A DNA stretch of 64,000 nt, taken from Klebsiella michiganensis (GTDB taxonomy: Bacteria; Pseudomonadota; Gammaproteobacteria; Enterobacterales; Enterobacteriaceae). Position numbers and translations under genes: made by a program. The notes below the pieces were generated by a model. That model saw only the letters and a list, made by a program, of their open reading frames with translations, had not been told where the DNA came from and searched no databases. The DNA is taken from contig CP011077.1 of the NCBI GenBank assembly GCA_000963575.1, forward strand, positions 930,001 to 994,000, given 5' to 3'. How positions within the stretch are numbered: position 1 is the stretch's first letter; the number at the start of each line of letters is the position of its first letter. Shown here piece after piece: positions 42,929-51,416 of this stretch.

Positions 42929-44107
42929 TTAGCGGTTGGCTGACGCTACCGGCTGGCTGTTGTCATGAAGGATTTTCGTGACCAGTTTGTCGGCTTCGTC
43001 CAGCGCGTTCTGGTAAACGTCGGTGGTGAAGCGCGGCGCGGCGACGGTTTTTTGCGGTAACAGGTGGCCGTCTGCATTGCGAATATCGACGCGAGCGAAC
43101 ATCGACAAACCTACCCGCAGCGGATGTTTCTGCATGTCGTGTGGGTCAAGCGTGATGCGGACCGGCAGGCGCTGAACGATTTTGATCCAGTTGCCGCTGG
43201 CGTTCTGGGCCGGCAGAAGCGAGAAGGCGCTGCCCGTGCCGATGCCGAGGCTTTCTATGGTGCCGTGGTACTCCACGTCGTCCCCGTAGAGATCGGCGGT
43301 GAGCGTCACTTTCTGCCCCAGGCGCATAGCCTGCATCTGGCTCTCTTTGAAGTTGGCGTCTACCCAGACCTGGTCCAGCGGCACAATTGCCAGCAGGGTG
43401 GTGCCGGAATCCACGCGCATTCCCAGCTGAACGGCGCGTTTAGCCACAAAGCCGCTCACCGGCGCAACGATGGTGCTGCGCGCGTTGTCGAGGAAGCGCT
43501 GGCGCAGCGTGGCCACCGCGCTTTTAATTTCCGGATGGCTGTCGATAACCGTGTCATCCACCATCGCTAAATTAGTGCGTAATGCCTGCTGGGCGGCGGC
43601 GAGATCGCTTTGCGCGCTGGTGACGGCATCGCGGTAGTGGGCCAAGTCTTCAGCGGCGATGGCGCCGGTGGCAAAAATTTTCTGGCGACGAGCGTAGTCA
43701 CTTTGCGCGGTTTGCAGCGCAACCTGCTTCGCGGCAACCTGGGCCCGGTAGTTATCCGCAGTGCTATAAAGTCCACGAACCTGACGCACGGTATTCGCAA
43801 GGTTGGCTTCCGCCTGCTGGAGTGCGATTTCGGTGTCGCTCGGGTCGAGCTGCACCAGCGCCTGCCCTTTTTCGACGTAGTCCCCTTCGTCGACGCTGAC
43901 CTGCGTCACCGTGCCGCCGATTTGCGGCGTCAGCGTGACCTGGTTGCCGTTGACGTAGGCGTCGTCGGTTGTTTCGTAGTAGCGTGCGTACAGCATGTAC
44001 CACGCCACGCAGCCGGCGCCGATCAGCAGCAGGATGATGAGAAAGATGGCGAAGTTACGCTTGCGTTTGCTCGGCGCGCGTTCAACCTGCTCGGTAGAGG
44101 TTTGCAT
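42929..44107 (-). CDS. EmrA-like membrane fusion protein (HlyD family)
   Basis: 392 residues. A short cytosolic tail and one membrane segment (FAIFLIILLLIGAGCVAWYMLY, about 19-40) lead to a periplasmic lipoyl/beta-barrel adaptor with a long coiled-coil hairpin (about 90-200, EIALQQAEANLANTVRQVRG onward). YYETTDDAYVNGNQVTLTPQIGGTVTQV is the usual EmrA opening and DQVWVDANFKESQM the usual adaptor segment. It bridges the EmrB-like pump to an outer-membrane channel. Same operon as the MarR-type gene 24 bases upstream. Confidence 0.9.
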   Translation of the reverse strand: MQTSTEQVERAPSKRKRNFAIFLIILLLIGAGCVAWYMLYARYYETTDDAYVNGNQVTLTPQIGGTVTQVSVDEGDYVEKGQALVQLDPSDTEIALQQAEANLANTVRQVRGLYSTADNYRAQVAAKQVALQTAQSDYARRQKIFATGAIAAEDLAHYRDAVTSAQSDLAAAQQALRTNLAMVDDTVIDSHPEIKSAVATLRQRFLDNARSTIVAPVSGFVAKRAVQLGMRVDSGTTLLAIVPLDQVWVDANFKESQMQAMRLGQKVTLTADLYGDDVEYHGTIESLGIGTGSAFSLLPAQNASGNWIKIVQRLPVRITLDPHDMQKHPLRVGLSMFARVDIRNADGHLLPQKTVAAPRFTTDVYQNALDEADKLVTKILHDNSQPVASANR

Positions 44108-44131
44108 TTTTTGTGGCCTTAATCAGAAAGC

Positions 44132-44587
44132 TTAGAGGTGGCGCTCGGTGATCTCATCCGGCAGCATTTTGATCAGCAGTTCATTGAGCTGCTTTGATTC
44201 TTCAGGCGTCAGGCGCTCGGTAAGGGTACCGATGATCGACGCCAGCGCGTCGTTCTGGAAAGCTTCACATAGCTCTTGCCCTTTCTCGGTCAGCGCCAGA
44301 ATGACCTGACGTTTATCTTCGGGGTTCACGTTTCGCACGATCAGATCTCGCTTCACCATTCGTTCAAGCATACGGCTCATGGCACCGGTATCCATCACCA
44401 GATTTTTGCTGACTTCAACCGGGCTGTTGAAGCCCTTAAAGATACTTATCAAGACTTTAAATTGCGCACCGGTAATGCCCATCGGCGAAAAATACTGGGT
44501 GATGAGCTGGTCTTTGAACTGGTTCGACAGATGAATCAGCAGGCCAAGGTGCAGTTTGGAAGAGGGATTACCCGCAGTATTACTCAT
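44132..44587 (-). CDS. MarR-family repressor of the emrAB-like operon
   Basis: 151 residues, one winged-helix MarR domain (about 25-140), with TGAQFKVLISIFKGFNSPVEVSKNLVMDTGAMSRMLERMVKRDLIVRNVNPEDKRQVILALTEKG giving the recognition helix and the DxR wing. Binding helices flank for dimerisation. First gene of the leftward operon, directly downstream of a perfect 13-bp inverted repeat that starts 7 bases before its ATG and is the probable operator. Analogous to EmrR/SlyA-type control of drug pumps. Confidence 0.9.
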   Translation of the reverse strand: MSNTAGNPSSKLHLGLLIHLSNQFKDQLITQYFSPMGITGAQFKVLISIFKGFNSPVEVSKNLVMDTGAMSRMLERMVKRDLIVRNVNPEDKRQVILALTEKGQELCEAFQNDALASIIGTLTERLTPEESKQLNELLIKMLPDEITERHL

Positions 44588-44593
44588 GTTATT

Positions 44594-44633
44594 TGCCTGG
44601 TCAGTAGTTGCAAATGAAATTACTGACCAGGCA
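44594..44633. promoter_or_regulatory. perfect 13-bp inverted repeat, probable MarR operator
   Basis: TGCCTGGTCAGTA (44594-44606) and its exact complement TACTGACCAGGCA (44621-44633) are separated by 14 bases. The site starts 7 bases before the MarR gene, so repressor bound here would block the whole marR-emrAB operon. Confidence 0.72.
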
Positions 44634-44673
44634 TCTAATTGTCAACGTTATGTCAGGATGAGAGCACGTTTTG

Positions 44674-45258
44674 TCAGCCGACCAGCCAGGACTGGGCCTC
44701 TTTTTTCATCGCTATTTCAAGGTCTGAACCCTGAGTTGCAAACACGCGTTGTACAGGAAAGCCTGATTTTTCCAGCAGATATGCGAGTGGGGCGTAGGCT
44801 GCCGGGTAGCGTTTTGCCGCCTCTTTATCAATGTCCACGGGGCCAAACGGGAAGTCGAATGAGCCAAAATCGTAAACCACCTGGCGGCGCAGGATTCGCC
44901 AGACGCCCTGGCGTTTTTCCAGCATGTCATAGAAACGGTTATGGCAGGTGGCGCCCATTTCTAACCTGTGGTTTTGGCCAATAATCATGGCATTGGTTTC
45001 AGAGATCGCTTTGTCTTGCGTGCTATTGAAGCTGACGACCGGCGTACCAATCAGGTGTTTGGTGCTGATGTCGGACTTGCCCATCCGCATCGAGCCTTGG
45101 ATAAATTCACTGGCAAGGCCCTCAAACCAGGTGACTTCGATAGTGCCTTCCGGGTGGAAGAGCGCCGATAGCTTGTCCCACTGGGCAAGATCCCGGTGCA
45201 TCCAGCCGTTGATTAAGTCGTTGATGGCGAGGCGGTCCTGCAAATAGTCACTGTTCAT
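44674..45258 (-). CDS. SnoaL-like/NTF2-fold protein
   Basis: 194 residues without signal or membrane segments. The N-terminus DRLAINDLINGWMHRDLAQWDKLSALFHPEGTIEVTWFEG and the later GATCHNRFYDMLEKRQGVWRILRRQVVYDFGSF follow the SnoaL/NTF2-like pattern of small dehydratase, isomerase or hydroxylase-type enzymes. The substrate is unknown. Divergent from a LysR regulator 104 bases away, which probably controls it. Confidence 0.75.
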   Translation of the reverse strand: MNSDYLQDRLAINDLINGWMHRDLAQWDKLSALFHPEGTIEVTWFEGLASEFIQGSMRMGKSDISTKHLIGTPVVSFNSTQDKAISETNAMIIGQNHRLEMGATCHNRFYDMLEKRQGVWRILRRQVVYDFGSFDFPFGPVDIDKEAAKRYPAAYAPLAYLLEKSGFPVQRVFATQGSDLEIAMKKEAQSWLVG

Positions 45259-45325
45259 ATAAGGCTCCTGTCAAGGTGAGGAGCCCATTGTTGCTCCGCG
45301 TTATTGATAAATGAAATATATTGAT

Positions 45326-45341
45326 ATGATTACTCAATCAT
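45326..45341. promoter_or_regulatory. palindrome, candidate LysR-type binding site
   Basis: ATGATTACTCAATCAT is a perfect 6-bp inverted repeat with a 4-base spacer. It sits in the 104-bp region between the LysR gene and the SnoaL-like gene, 22 bases before the LysR start, and fits the T-N11-A form. Confidence 0.55.
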
Positions 45342-45362
45342 TAAAATTGATGGCTGATAGGC

Positions 45363-46256
45363 ATGGAATTAAGACACCTTCGCTACTTCGTGACGCTGGC
45401 CGAAACCGGTCATTTTGGCCAGGCCGCAGCGCGGCTGCATATTGTCCAGCCGGCGCTAAGTATGCAGATTCGCACGCTGGAAGACGAAGTCGGCGGGCCG
45501 CTGTTTACGCGCACCAGCCGTAAGGTTGAGCTAACGGAAGCGGGAAGATTGCTGCTGCCGGAGGCGAGACGCACGCTTGAACAGGCAGAGCACGGTAAAA
45601 ATATAGTTCAGAGAGCGCTGCGGGGCGAAACCGGCCTGGTGAGAATTGGCTTTGCCGGTAACGCCGTGGTTTCCGGGTGCTTAATGAATGACGTTCGCGC
45701 TTTTCGCCGGCTGCTGCCGGAGGTTGAGATTCAGCTTCAGGAAATGTCCCCCCTCGCGCTCGGCGAGGCGCTCAGGCAGCGGACTGTCGACGTGGCTTAC
45801 ACGCCGCTGATGGGCGAGCTTGCCGAAGAGATTGAGGCGGTGAAAATTGCAGAATGGCCGATGATGGTCGCGGTGGCGGAAGGCAGCCCGCTGGCGGCCG
45901 AAAAGAGGATCACGCTTGAGATACTGGCGCAAGTTCCTCATATTCAGTTCGCCGCCGGCGAGGGGGACGAAGCCCTGGAGCTGGTTCGTGAGCGGTGGGG
46001 CAGTGAAGCCCCCGCGCCGCTATACCGGGCATCCAGCACGCTCGGCGCGCTGGCTATGGTGGCATCCGGTTTTGGCATTGCGCTGCTGCCGCATTCTTTT
46101 ACCCACATGGCTATCCCGCACCTGGTTTATCAGCCAATTTCCGATCGGCGACTGACGGCTGAGTTGCTATTGTTAAGTCGTCGCGATGAAACTCAGGGGG
46201 CCGTGAAGGCCTGGGTTCGTCTGGCCCTGAAAAATAATCACAACGAAACGCAATGA
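45363..46256 (+). CDS. LysR-family transcriptional regulator
   Basis: 297 residues. An N-terminal winged helix-turn-helix (MELRHLRYFVTLAETGHFGQAAARLHIVQPALSMQIRTLE) is followed by a two-lobed effector domain (about 90-290: GLVRIGFAGNAVVSG, PHIQFAAGEGDEAL, GIALLPHSF). The form is that of BenM/CatR-like LysR proteins. It is divergent from the SnoaL-like gene, the likely target. Its stop overlaps the ATG assigned to yaiW (ATGA at 46253-46256), so yaiW may be cotranscribed with it here. Confidence 0.88.
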   Translation: MELRHLRYFVTLAETGHFGQAAARLHIVQPALSMQIRTLEDEVGGPLFTRTSRKVELTEAGRLLLPEARRTLEQAEHGKNIVQRALRGETGLVRIGFAGNAVVSGCLMNDVRAFRRLLPEVEIQLQEMSPLALGEALRQRTVDVAYTPLMGELAEEIEAVKIAEWPMMVAVAEGSPLAAEKRITLEILAQVPHIQFAAGEGDEALELVRERWGSEAPAPLYRASSTLGALAMVASGFGIALLPHSFTHMAIPHLVYQPISDRRLTAELLLLSRRDETQGAVKAWVRLALKNNHNETQ

Positions 46257-47371
46257 GGATGGCTTTATTGAACAGGCAGCATGGATTGATGGCGCTCTCT
46301 CTGGGAGCCTTGTTGGTATTGACTGGGTGTACAACCAAAGGCAGCACGCCGGCCTCAACAACAACTGCGGCAGCTAAACCAATAGATATCGAAACCCTGG
46401 CCCAGCGCAAAATCCCCGATGGGGTGAAAGACAGGGCGGGACTGGCAAAAGACCTGCTGACGACCCTGAAGAGCCAGAACCTGGATCAGAGCGAAGAGAA
46501 TATTTGTTCGGTGCTGGCGGTGGCGCTGCAGGAGTCTAATCTTCAGGCCGATCCGGCGGTGCCGGGTTTGAATAAAATAGCCTGGAAAGAGATCGATCGT
46601 CGTGCGGAGAAAATGCACATTCCGCCGCTGCTGGTGCACACCGCGCTACGCATTAACTCCCCTAACGGCAAAAGCTATAGCGAGCGGCTGGATAACGTCA
46701 AAACCGAAGGGCAGCTCAGCGCCATTTTCGATGATTTTCTGACCATGGTGCCGATGGGGCAAAAGCTGTTCGGTAGCTTTAACCCGGTTCGAACCGGCGG
46801 CACGATGCAGGTCAGCGTGGCTTTTGCCGAGAAGCATACCGATGGCTACCCGTGGAAAATAGAAGGGACGGTGCGCCAGGAAGTTTTCACCCGCCGCGGT
46901 GGGCTTTGGTTCGGGACTTACCATTTGTTGAATTACCCGGCTAATTACACCAAGCCTCTTTATCGCTTCGCCGACTACAATGCCGGCTGGTATGCCAGCC
47001 GCAATGCGGCCTTCCAGAGTGCCGTGAGTAAGGCCACAGGCGTGAAGCTGGCGCTGGACGGAGATCTGATCCTCTACACCAGTGATAAGCCGAGCAGCAC
47101 CGAAATGGCGGTGCGTAAGCTGTCTAAACAGCTGGATATGAGCGACAGCGAAATCCGCCGGGCATTACAAAAAGGGGACAGTATTGGGTTTGAAAAAACC
47201 AGCCTTTACAAGCAGGTCTTTGCGATAGCAGAGAAAAAGGCGGGGCAGCCGTTGCCTAAAGAGGTGCTGCCGGGCATTACGCTTGAAAGCCCTAAAATCA
47301 CCCGTAATCTGACCACGGCCTGGTTTGCAAAACGGGTCGATGACAGACGAGCAAGCTGTATGCAGCGTTAA
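46253..47371 (+). CDS. yaiW: YaiW outer-membrane lipoprotein
   Basis: 372 residues, closely like E. coli YaiW. A lipoprotein signal ends in LVLTGC at about residue 25, with acylated Cys. The body matches YaiW (ENICSVLAVALQESNLQADP, KINSPNGKSYSERLD-type, VPMGQKLFGSFNPVRTGGTM, RRGGLWFGTYHLLNYPANY). YaiW has been linked to uptake of proline-rich peptides together with SbmA. The start is uncertain: ATG 46253 (overlapping the LysR stop), ATG 46259 or TTG 46268 with GAGG upstream. The gene is 5.1 kb from sbmA, whereas in E. coli the two are adjacent. Confidence 0.92.
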   Translation: MRMALLNRQHGLMALSLGALLVLTGCTTKGSTPASTTTAAAKPIDIETLAQRKIPDGVKDRAGLAKDLLTTLKSQNLDQSEENICSVLAVALQESNLQADPAVPGLNKIAWKEIDRRAEKMHIPPLLVHTALRINSPNGKSYSERLDNVKTEGQLSAIFDDFLTMVPMGQKLFGSFNPVRTGGTMQVSVAFAEKHTDGYPWKIEGTVRQEVFTRRGGLWFGTYHLLNYPANYTKPLYRFADYNAGWYASRNAAFQSAVSKATGVKLALDGDLILYTSDKPSSTEMAVRKLSKQLDMSDSEIRRALQKGDSIGFEKTSLYKQVFAIAEKKAGQPLPKEVLPGITLESPKITRNLTTAWFAKRVDDRRASCMQR

Positions 47372-47379
47372 CGATGGCA

Positions 47380-47408
47380 GGCGGAAGCCACAAAGCTTCC
47401 GCCTTTTT
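47380..47408 (+). terminator. terminator of yaiW
   Basis: GGCGGAAGC and GCTTCCGCC with a 6-base loop are followed by TTTTT. It lies between convergent yaiW and yaiY. Confidence 0.88.
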
Positions 47409-47410
47409 GA

Positions 47411-47749
47411 TCAGTAAAACCAGGTTGAGTGGCGGCGGTTTCTCAGGCGCAGCGCCAGGGCGACAATCCCGATGGCGACAGCGCCAAGCAGAAAGGGAAT
47501 AAGCCCAAACACGGTGCTGACCGCCAGGCCCATCTCAATGCGCGGGCGGCTGGCATCATTGCCTTGAGCCAGGTATTCCAGCAGGCCGGGAGCCTGCACG
47601 ATAAGATTCAGCATTTGGGTGGCCACCCAGAAGCAAAAGAGAACGAACAGCGCATAGGCAATGTTGCCCGGCACCGATCTTTCTGATTTTGCAGTCATTA
47701 TGACCCGAGTCGCCGGAATAACGGCTTTCGATAATGAAATATCAGGCAT
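47411..47749 (-). CDS. yaiY: YaiY small inner-membrane protein
   Basis: 112 residues with two membrane segments (about 36-56 and 82-105). The centre PGNIAYALFVLFCFW and GLIPFLLGAVAIGIVALAL match E. coli YaiY. Function unknown. The second of two adjacent ATG codons (47749) is chosen because GGAGG is 5 bases from it but too close to the first. Confidence 0.85.
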   Translation of the reverse strand: MPDISLSKAVIPATRVIMTAKSERSVPGNIAYALFVLFCFWVATQMLNLIVQAPGLLEYLAQGNDASRPRIEMGLAVSTVFGLIPFLLGAVAIGIVALALRLRNRRHSTWFY

Positions 47750-48021
47750 CATGACCTCCCTTAAAAACGCAATCTGAACCGAATGTGTGGCATCTCATAG
47801 CGCGAATTTTGGCAGGTGATACGCGTTGTCAATATCAGATTGCTGGTAATTTGAGGGCCAGAATCCTCCTGGATTTTCATTTCTTGCTCAGCATCACATT
47901 TTTGTAACCTAAGTGGAATTTTATTAACATTGTGCTGGCGGAGTGCGGAGTAACCGCGCGTTTCCCTGCCGCCGATGTGCGACAATGCCGCCAGGCTTAT
48001 TTTTGAATGCGTGAGGCGGCT

Positions 48022-48234
48022 ATGTTAACCCTGAAAATGCGTCGTGACTGGCATTACTATGCGGTGGCGATTGGGCTGATTTTTATTCTGAATGGCGTGG
48101 TCGGCCTGCTGGGACTGGAAACTAAGGGCTGGCAGAGTTATGCGGTGGGGCTGGTGACCTGGGCGATCGGTTTTTGGATAGCAGGCTTTATTATCCGCCG
48201 TCCCCGGGAAGAGTTTGAAACGGCGGAGCCTTAA
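48022..48234 (+). CDS. yaiZ: YaiZ small inner-membrane protein
   Basis: 70 residues from the ATG at 48022 (E. coli 70), with GAGG upstream. Two membrane segments; RRDWHYYAVAIGLIFILNG and GWQSYAVGLVTWAIGFW match E. coli YaiZ. Function unknown. The stop is 3 bases from the convergent ddlA stop. Confidence 0.88.
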   Translation: MLTLKMRRDWHYYAVAIGLIFILNGVVGLLGLETKGWQSYAVGLVTWAIGFWIAGFIIRRPREEFETAEP

Positions 48235-48237
48235 GCA

Positions 48238-49338
48238 TTATGAAGTAATTGAGCTTTTCAGCGCGCAGTCCTGCTGGTGGCGTTCCAGGGCGAGCTCAAT
48301 CAGGCGGGTAATCAGCTCCTGATAACTGATGCCGCTGGCCTGCCACAGCTTGGGATACATGCTGATGTTGGTAAAGCCAGGCAGCGTGTTGATCTCATTG
48401 ATGATCACGTCGTTATCTTCGGTCAGGAAGACGTCAACGCGGGCCATGCCGCTGCACTCCAGCGCCTGATAAGCGCGAACCGCAATTTTACGGATTTTGT
48501 CGTTAACGTCTGCTTCAAGCGCCGCCGGGACGACAACCTGCGCGGCCTGCTCATCAATGTACTTGGTGTCGTACGAATAGAACTCGCTGTTCACCACTAT
48601 CTCGCCGCAGGTGCTGGCCTGAGGGTAATCATTCCCCAGTACGGCACACTCGATTTCACGGCCTTTAATGCCGGTTTCTACCACTACTTTATGGTCAAAC
48701 TCGAAGGCTAACGCTACCGCCGCGTGGTACTGCTCTTCGGTGCTGGCTTTGCTGACGCCGACGGAAGAACCCTGGTTGGCAGGCTTAACAAACAGCGGCA
48801 GACCCAGCTGCTTTTCGACCTCTGCGAAGCTGATTTTGGCGCGGTTAGCGCGAGTTAGAGTGATGAACGGGGCGACGTTAAGGCCCGCATCGCGCAGCAG
48901 GCGTTTGGCTACGTCTTTATCCATACTGACCGCTGAGCCCAGCACGCCGGAGCCCACAAACGGCAGATTGGCCACGCGGAGCATGCCCTGCAGGGAACCG
49001 TCTTCACCCAGCGTGCCGTGAACAATCGGGAAAATCACGTCGATTTGGGAAAGCTGTTCTGCGGTGCTGGTTTCAATGAGCTGATGTTCGGTCTGGCCGG
49101 GGACCAGCGCCACATTTTTCTCTGACCGATTCAGGGCGATAAGCGCCGGGTTGTTGGCGTTCAGCAGGTAGCTGGACGCATCGTTGATATGCCACTGGCC
49201 CTGTTTATCAATGCCCAGCAATACAACATCAAACTTCGACTTATCAATGGCGTCGACGATATTTTTTGCCGACTGCAGCGACACCTCGTGTTCTGCCGAT
49301 TTTCCACCAAACACGATACCAACCCGCAGTTTTGCCAT
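48238..49338 (-). CDS. ddlA: D-alanine--D-alanine ligase A
   Basis: 366 residues (E. coli 364). It joins two D-alanines using ATP for peptidoglycan synthesis in the cytosol. ATP-grasp features are clear: VGIVFGGKSAEHEVSLQSAKN at the N-terminus, HGTLGEDGSLQGML, LPLFVKPANQGSSVGVSK, and INEINTLPGFTNISMYPKLW with the catalytic magnesium-binding residues near the C-terminus. The Tyr-type active loop of D-Ala-specific enzymes (SYDTKYID) is present, so it is not a vancomycin-type D-Ala-D-Lac ligase. Confidence 0.95.
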   Translation of the reverse strand: MAKLRVGIVFGGKSAEHEVSLQSAKNIVDAIDKSKFDVVLLGIDKQGQWHINDASSYLLNANNPALIALNRSEKNVALVPGQTEHQLIETSTAEQLSQIDVIFPIVHGTLGEDGSLQGMLRVANLPFVGSGVLGSAVSMDKDVAKRLLRDAGLNVAPFITLTRANRAKISFAEVEKQLGLPLFVKPANQGSSVGVSKASTEEQYHAAVALAFEFDHKVVVETGIKGREIECAVLGNDYPQASTCGEIVVNSEFYSYDTKYIDEQAAQVVVPAALEADVNDKIRKIAVRAYQALECSGMARVDVFLTEDNDVIINEINTLPGFTNISMYPKLWQASGISYQELITRLIELALERHQQDCALKSSITS

Positions 49339-49570
49339 GCCTTTAATCCACCCATAAACTTTACGAAAGAGGACAACATAGCACGCTCATAACGGGGATT
49401 CATGTGGTTCCTGCATCAACAGGCCCGGTCGGGCAGGATATGTGCTTTAGTAAGCAATCATTTCTGGATCGTAATGGTCGTGCCGGGGAGCTGACGGCAA
49501 TATTCATTAGTGTGATAAGCTTTCCAGAAATCGTTCTATTCTGGTTGCATCCCCCTTGAAAAAGCGCGCT

Positions 49571-50788
49571 ATGGAGTCCTGGAAGGTCAATCTCATTTCG
49601 GTCTGGTTCGGCTGTTTTTTTACCGGCCTTGCGATCAGCCAAATTTTGCCTTTTCTTCCGCTCTATGTTGAGCAACTGGGGGTCACTTCCCACGAAGCCC
49701 TTTCGCTTTGGTCCGGCCTGACCTTCAGCGTCACGTTTTTGGTCTCGGCCATTGTTTCCCCGATGTGGGGGAGCCTGGCCGATCGCAAAGGGCGCAAGTT
49801 GATGCTGCTCCGTGCCTCGTTTGGCATGGCGGTGGCGATACTTCTCCAGGCCTTTGCCACCAACGTCTGGCAGCTCTTTTTGCTGCGGGCGGTGATGGGG
49901 TTAACCTCGGGCTATATCCCTAACGCTATGGCGCTGATTGCCTCTCAGGTGCCCCGGGAACGCAGCGGCTGGGCCATCAGTACCCTGTCTACCGGGCAAA
50001 TCAGCGGCGTGATTGTAGGCCCGCTGCTCGGGGGTTTTATGGCGGACCACCTGGGACTGAGGCCCGTTTTCTTTGCCACCGCCGGGCTGCTGATGGTCAG
50101 CTTCCTGGTGACACTGCTGCTGATTAAAGAGGGCGCCCGCCCCAAAATCAGCAAGGATGAGCGCCTGACCGGGAAAGAGGTATTCGCCACGCTGCCCTAC
50201 CCGTGGCTTATCCTCAGCCTGTTTATTACCACGCTGGTGATCCAGCTCTGTAATGGCTCTATTGGCCCCATTCTGGCGCTGTTTATCAAACAACTGGCGC
50301 CGGACAGCAACAATATCGCGTTTATGAGCGGGTTTATCGCCGCTTTGCCGGGAATTTCCGCGCTCTTTGCGGCGCCAAAATTGGGCAAACTGGGTGACCG
50401 GATTGGCACTGAACGTATTTTAATGGCCACCCTGGTGTGTGCGGTGGTGTTATTCCTGGCCATGTCCTTTGTCACCTCTCCGGTGCAGCTCGGCATATTG
50501 CGTTTTTTGTTGGGCTTTGCCGACGGAGCGATGCTGCCGGCGGTGCAGACGCTGTTACTCAAATACTGCAGCGACCAGGTCACCGGGCGAATCTTCGGTT
50601 ATAACCAGTCGTTTATGTATTTGGGGAATGTCGCCGGGCCTTTAATGGGGGCAGGGGTATCCGCAATGGCCGGTTTTCGCTACGTTTTTGCGGCAACCGC
50701 CGTCGTTGTGCTGCTCAATGTCTGGCAACTGGCGGTTGCTTTTAAGCGCAAAAATGCCCGCCAGGCGATGGCCGACAAAAGCACTTAA
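49571..50788 (+). CDS. MdtG-like major facilitator multidrug exporter
   Basis: 405 residues with 12 membrane segments. It resembles E. coli MdtG: FLPLYVEQLGVTSHEALSLWSGL, SPMWGSLADRKGRKLMLLR (motif A), QVPRERSGWAISTLSTG, KLGKLGDRIGTERIL and RFLLGFADGAMLPAVQTLL. MdtG confers mild resistance to fosfomycin and deoxycholate in E. coli. That gene is elsewhere in E. coli, so this may be the native copy moved or a second paralogue. The start could also be TTG at 49556; neither has a strong ribosome site. Confidence 0.85.
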   Translation: MESWKVNLISVWFGCFFTGLAISQILPFLPLYVEQLGVTSHEALSLWSGLTFSVTFLVSAIVSPMWGSLADRKGRKLMLLRASFGMAVAILLQAFATNVWQLFLLRAVMGLTSGYIPNAMALIASQVPRERSGWAISTLSTGQISGVIVGPLLGGFMADHLGLRPVFFATAGLLMVSFLVTLLLIKEGARPKISKDERLTGKEVFATLPYPWLILSLFITTLVIQLCNGSIGPILALFIKQLAPDSNNIAFMSGFIAALPGISALFAAPKLGKLGDRIGTERILMATLVCAVVLFLAMSFVTSPVQLGILRFLLGFADGAMLPAVQTLLLKYCSDQVTGRIFGYNQSFMYLGNVAGPLMGAGVSAMAGFRYVFAATAVVVLLNVWQLAVAFKRKNARQAMADKST

Positions 50789-51062
50789 CCGCCAGCCTGT
50801 TTATCTGTATGTGATATTAGTGAGCGAAATATGAAGATTGATTTCGACTTATTATTCATTTAGTTCGCAGTTGGAGATTTAGAGAATAATATTCCATTAT
50901 TCTTTTTTTGTGGTGCAAAAAATTCGTCCGCGGGATTATTATCAGACAGAATCATTTTAATATTGCTGCTATTTGCTATGACGCACATATTTAACCTGGG
51001 ATATTGCTCTCAGGTGGATCTGAGTGTTAACGTCATGTCTTAACCCCGCAGGGACTGAGAAA

Positions 51063-51323
51063 ATGAAAAATCTTATTGCAGAGTTATTGGTTAAGCTCGC
51101 CGAAAAGGAAGAAGAATCGAAAGAGCTGGTTGCTCAGGTTGAAGCGCTGGAAATAGTGGTGACAGCCTTATTGAGACGCCTTGAACAGGGAGAACGCTCC
51201 GCACTGGTTGCCAGCATTGAAGGGGCGTTAGATGATGCCTCCCCAAAGACGGCAGTGCCGGCCCAGGATACCGAATTACTCCGACAATATTTAAAAAAGC
51301 TCCTTATCCATCCCCGTAGTTGA
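51063..51323 (+). CDS. iraP: IraP anti-adaptor stabilising RpoS
   Basis: 86 residues, exactly the E. coli length. MKNLIAELLVKLAEKEEESKELVAQVEALEIVVTALLRR is nearly identical in pattern to IraP and forms an N-terminal coiled coil; the C-terminus DTELLRQYLKKLLIHP is conserved. IraP binds RssB and blocks delivery of RpoS to ClpXP, raising RpoS during phosphate starvation. It lies next to phoA, as in E. coli. The ATG at 51063 is chosen by alignment to IraP. Confidence 0.93.
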   Translation: MKNLIAELLVKLAEKEEESKELVAQVEALEIVVTALLRRLEQGERSALVASIEGALDDASPKTAVPAQDTELLRQYLKKLLIHPRS

Positions 51324-51334
51324 ATCAAAATTTG

Positions 51335-51353
51335 CTGTCATATTAGTGTCATA
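51335..51353 (+). promoter_or_regulatory. Pho box of phoA
   Basis: CTGTCATATTAGTGTCATA is a PhoB box (CTGTCATA then a second TGTCA half). A -10 hexamer TATACT lies at 51363-51368, and phoA starts at 51417. Confidence 0.85.
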
Positions 51354-51416
51354 AGCCATTTTTATACTCGCTCTGTTTTTATTTATATTCAGTAGTTACT
51401 ACATGGAGAAAATAAA

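Noticed and set aside
39957..46256. The sbmA-yaiW insertion as a genomic island or mobile element
   Set aside because: No integrase, transposase, tRNA or target duplication is visible, and codon use and GC look like the neighbours.
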